Assembly: GCA_016839345.1 (NCBI GenBank)
Contig: JAEOUL010000313.1
Coordinates: 1 to 16,952 of the forward strand
Direction: 5' to 3'
DNA from: Candidatus Thorarchaeota archaeon
Lineage (GTDB): Archaea; Asgardarchaeota; Thorarchaeia; Thorarchaeales; Thorarchaeaceae
DNA length: 16,952 nt
Shown here piece by piece: positions 15,466 through 16,952 of this stretch; position 1 is the first letter of the stretch; the number at the start of each line of letters is the position of its first letter. The translations under genes and the position numbers were made by a program. The notes below the pieces were generated by a model that was given only the letters and a program-made list of their open reading frames with translations, was not told the DNA's origin and did no database searches.

Positions 15466-16785
15466 TCAACCTTGTTCAGCTCTCATAGAAATGAAGTCCC
15501 GTAAATGTATATTTCCACGCATTAAGCGCTGGTAATCTGTTCTTGTCCAGGATAAATCGTATTCAATTCTATCTTCACCTCCTCCTGAAAATAGCGGAGG
15601 TAAATCTGAAACAGCTTCGGACACATTAACAGGAGGAGGCAAGGCATTTGTACATGGTCGCGAATCTTTACGAGTCTTACCTCGTACGATTGAAGCGAGA
15701 ACTCCTTGTGGAATAGGGAATGGTTCACCATTTCTTTTGGCGACTACAAACACCCGCCTCCTGCGTTGGGGGACGCAATATTCCTCTGCTTTCAGATCGA
15801 GAATAGAAACCGAGTATTCCTCCTTTTCAAGCCGTTCAATGACACCTCTAATGACTAGACCCTGTTTCATCCACTTTATTCCAGGCACGTTCTCAATCAC
15901 AACATTCTCTGGTTTAAGGGAATGAACAAAATCAAGCATCTTTAGCACGAGTGAGTTTCTTGAATCAGTTGGAGTCCATCGACCAGCTGTTGAAAATCCT
16001 TGACAGGGAGGTCCACCAATCAGGGTTGTTAATGTTCGGCCTTTTAATGAACATTCTATCTCATTAAGTAATGCCTCAGATTGAGAAATGCTAGTGACAT
16101 CAGCACGAACCACATGAGTTGTTTTATGGTTGTATGCATAGGTTTTACACATGTGTGAATTAGCATCTGTTGCCAAAACAACATCATTTCCGGCTTGTAC
16201 AAAGCCTTCAGAGAGACCTCCCGCTCCTGAGAACATATCCACAACAAGCCCTTGTTTAATCTGCTTAGCAACTGCTCTTGCTAAGAATGGTGGCACCGCA
16301 TTTCCAATCTGCTTGTATCGTGAACTAAAACTACCTAAGAAACGATATTTGTCAGGAAATGATTGAAGTCGAGCAGCTTCCCGCATAGAAATCAATCGAT
16401 TCTGATGGGGATGAATAAACGTACCATTTCCAGGACGATTGAAGTACGTATTCACAGTATAGCTGGGTAGGTGGTTCGAGAGTCTACCGTAGTATGTTGT
16501 ACGACCACCAGAATTGCGTATCTGAGTTAGACGTGCTGATTTATCAACTACTTTTTCTGGTATGTCTTGCCAGTTCCCTCCTGGTGGAATAGAGCGTATC
16601 ATCTCCATATCAAGATCACTCAGAGTGGAACAGATGTGATTATAGAGAAGCTCCTTTGCATCTTCTCGAATGGGTGACTCGGTTGTAACAAGTGATATGG
16701 AGTTCACAAATTCGACACTGCGATAGCACTTGAAAATCTTCTGATAGTTTGTTTCAAAGAGCGCGGACAATCTCTCGGATATCAT
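15466..16785 (-). CDS. Circularly permuted DNA (cytosine-5) methyltransferase
   Basis: This 439-residue enzyme should methylate carbon 5 of cytosine in DNA using S-adenosylmethionine. All key motifs are present, but in permuted order. Motif IX (RLISMREAARLQSFPD, about 130-145) and X (YKQIGNAVPP, 157-166) come first. Motif I (VVDMFSGAGG, 181-190), IV (GGPPCQGFS, Cys261 the nucleophile), VI (VIENVPG, 296-302) and VIII (VPQRRRRVF, 338-346) follow. Motif X runs straight into motif I with almost no linker. The target-recognition region, normally between VIII and IX, is split between the C-terminus (about 350-439) and N-terminus (1-129). Similar permutation is known for M.BssHII. An upstream frame overlaps the ATG by 32 bases, as in coupled genes. 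The pseudoGTPase gene begins 56 bases downstream. Target sequence and partner nuclease are unknown. Confidence 0.93.
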   Translation of the reverse strand: MISERLSALFETNYQKIFKCYRSVEFVNSISLVTTESPIREDAKELLYNHICSTLSDLDMEMIRSIPPGGNWQDIPEKVVDKSARLTQIRNSGGRTTYYGRLSNHLPSYTVNTYFNRPGNGTFIHPHQNRLISMREAARLQSFPDKYRFLGSFSSRYKQIGNAVPPFLARAVAKQIKQGLVVDMFSGAGGLSEGFVQAGNDVVLATDANSHMCKTYAYNHKTTHVVRADVTSISQSEALLNEIECSLKGRTLTTLIGGPPCQGFSTAGRWTPTDSRNSLVLKMLDFVHSLKPENVVIENVPGIKWMKQGLVIRGVIERLEKEEYSVSILDLKAEEYCVPQRRRRVFVVAKRNGEPFPIPQGVLASIVRGKTRKDSRPCTNALPPPVNVSEAVSDLPPLFSGGGEDRIEYDLSWTRTDYQRLMRGNIHLRDFISMRAEQG

Positions 16786-16952
16786 TCTTCGGAGTTTGCC
16801 TCATCTCTAGGACAAACTGTGCTTTATTCGGAGAGAATCCGTAAATTGAGAATATATGGCCTTCTAACCTAGTTGATGAACCACCTTTACTATCCCTAAT
16901 CGATTTTACTTCTGATACTATTGATTTGTAGAGATTTTTGGAGATATTGTCA
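16754..16952 (-). CDS. Unidentified protein, C-terminal part (possible restriction partner)
   Basis: On the minus strand a frame is open from the window edge to a TGA at 16756-16754, giving 65 residues that begin DNISKNLYKS and end KNDIREIVRAL. It overlaps the methyltransferase ATG (16785) by 32 bases in another frame, an arrangement typical of translationally coupled genes. The visible part is mixed in composition, with a basic helix (KSIVSEVKSIRDSKGG) and an amphipathic end (FVLEMRQTP); it has no membrane segment. I recognise no family. Position makes a restriction endonuclease or another partner of the methyltransferase plausible, but a chance open frame of this length cannot be excluded. 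Confidence 0.5.
   Translation of the reverse strand, partial: DNISKNLYKSIVSEVKSIRDSKGGSSTRLEGHIFSIYGFSPNKAQFVLEMRQTPKNDIREIVRAL

Noticed and set aside
15466..16785. Frameshift or gene-fusion artefact as the cause of the odd methyltransferase motif order
   Set aside because: The frame is continuous, each motif occurs once, all are intact, and motif X joins motif I just where the natural ends of the enzyme meet in the fold.

Overview
The window looks like a chromosomal segment of an Asgard archaeon; a Thorarchaeia-like member is my best guess. The reasons are archaeal TATA-like boxes upstream of several genes, GTG and TTG starts, an archaeal-type beta-CASP nuclease, and above all a large protein with an Arf-type GTPase domain between longin-like domains. 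The lineage is an inference; no rRNA gene is present to confirm it.

Region 1 (1-4800) is the most unusual. It opens with the C-terminal end of a glycine C-acetyltransferase (kbl) gene and its terminator. The 3' end of that gene then recurs twice more in the same orientation, at 1489-1578 and 4590-4745. The last copy also carries a counterpart of the kbl terminator at exactly the same distance from the stop. The three copies bracket two surface-protein genes: a clan CD (caspase/legumain-like) cysteine peptidase with a C-terminal anchor on the minus strand, and a 965-residue SBBP beta-propeller plus thrombospondin-type-3 calcium-binding membrane protein on the plus strand. This resembles cargo inserted in or behind a gene 3' end that is regenerated or duplicated each time. 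No integrase is visible.

Region 2 (4800-9330) holds ordinary metabolism and membrane genes: a small all-beta protein, a CaCA-type cation exchanger, a four-helix membrane protein, family I inorganic pyrophosphatase, a HAD phosphatase and quinolinate synthase NadA.

Region 3 (9330-15410) has a beta-CASP metallo-nuclease with a large unrecognised N-terminal region. It converges, with no spacer, on a minus-strand pair of paralogues. One is a longin / Arf-like GTPase / longin / winged-helix protein with intact nucleotide-binding motifs. The other, upstream, has the same layout but a GTPase core that has lost all its nucleotide-binding motifs. They may be an active GTPase and a pseudoGTPase partner.

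Region 4 (15466-16952) encodes a cytosine-C5 DNA methyltransferase with circularly permuted motifs (IX-X before I-IV-VI-VIII). An unidentified upstream reading frame overlaps its start and runs off the window; it may be a restriction-modification partner.
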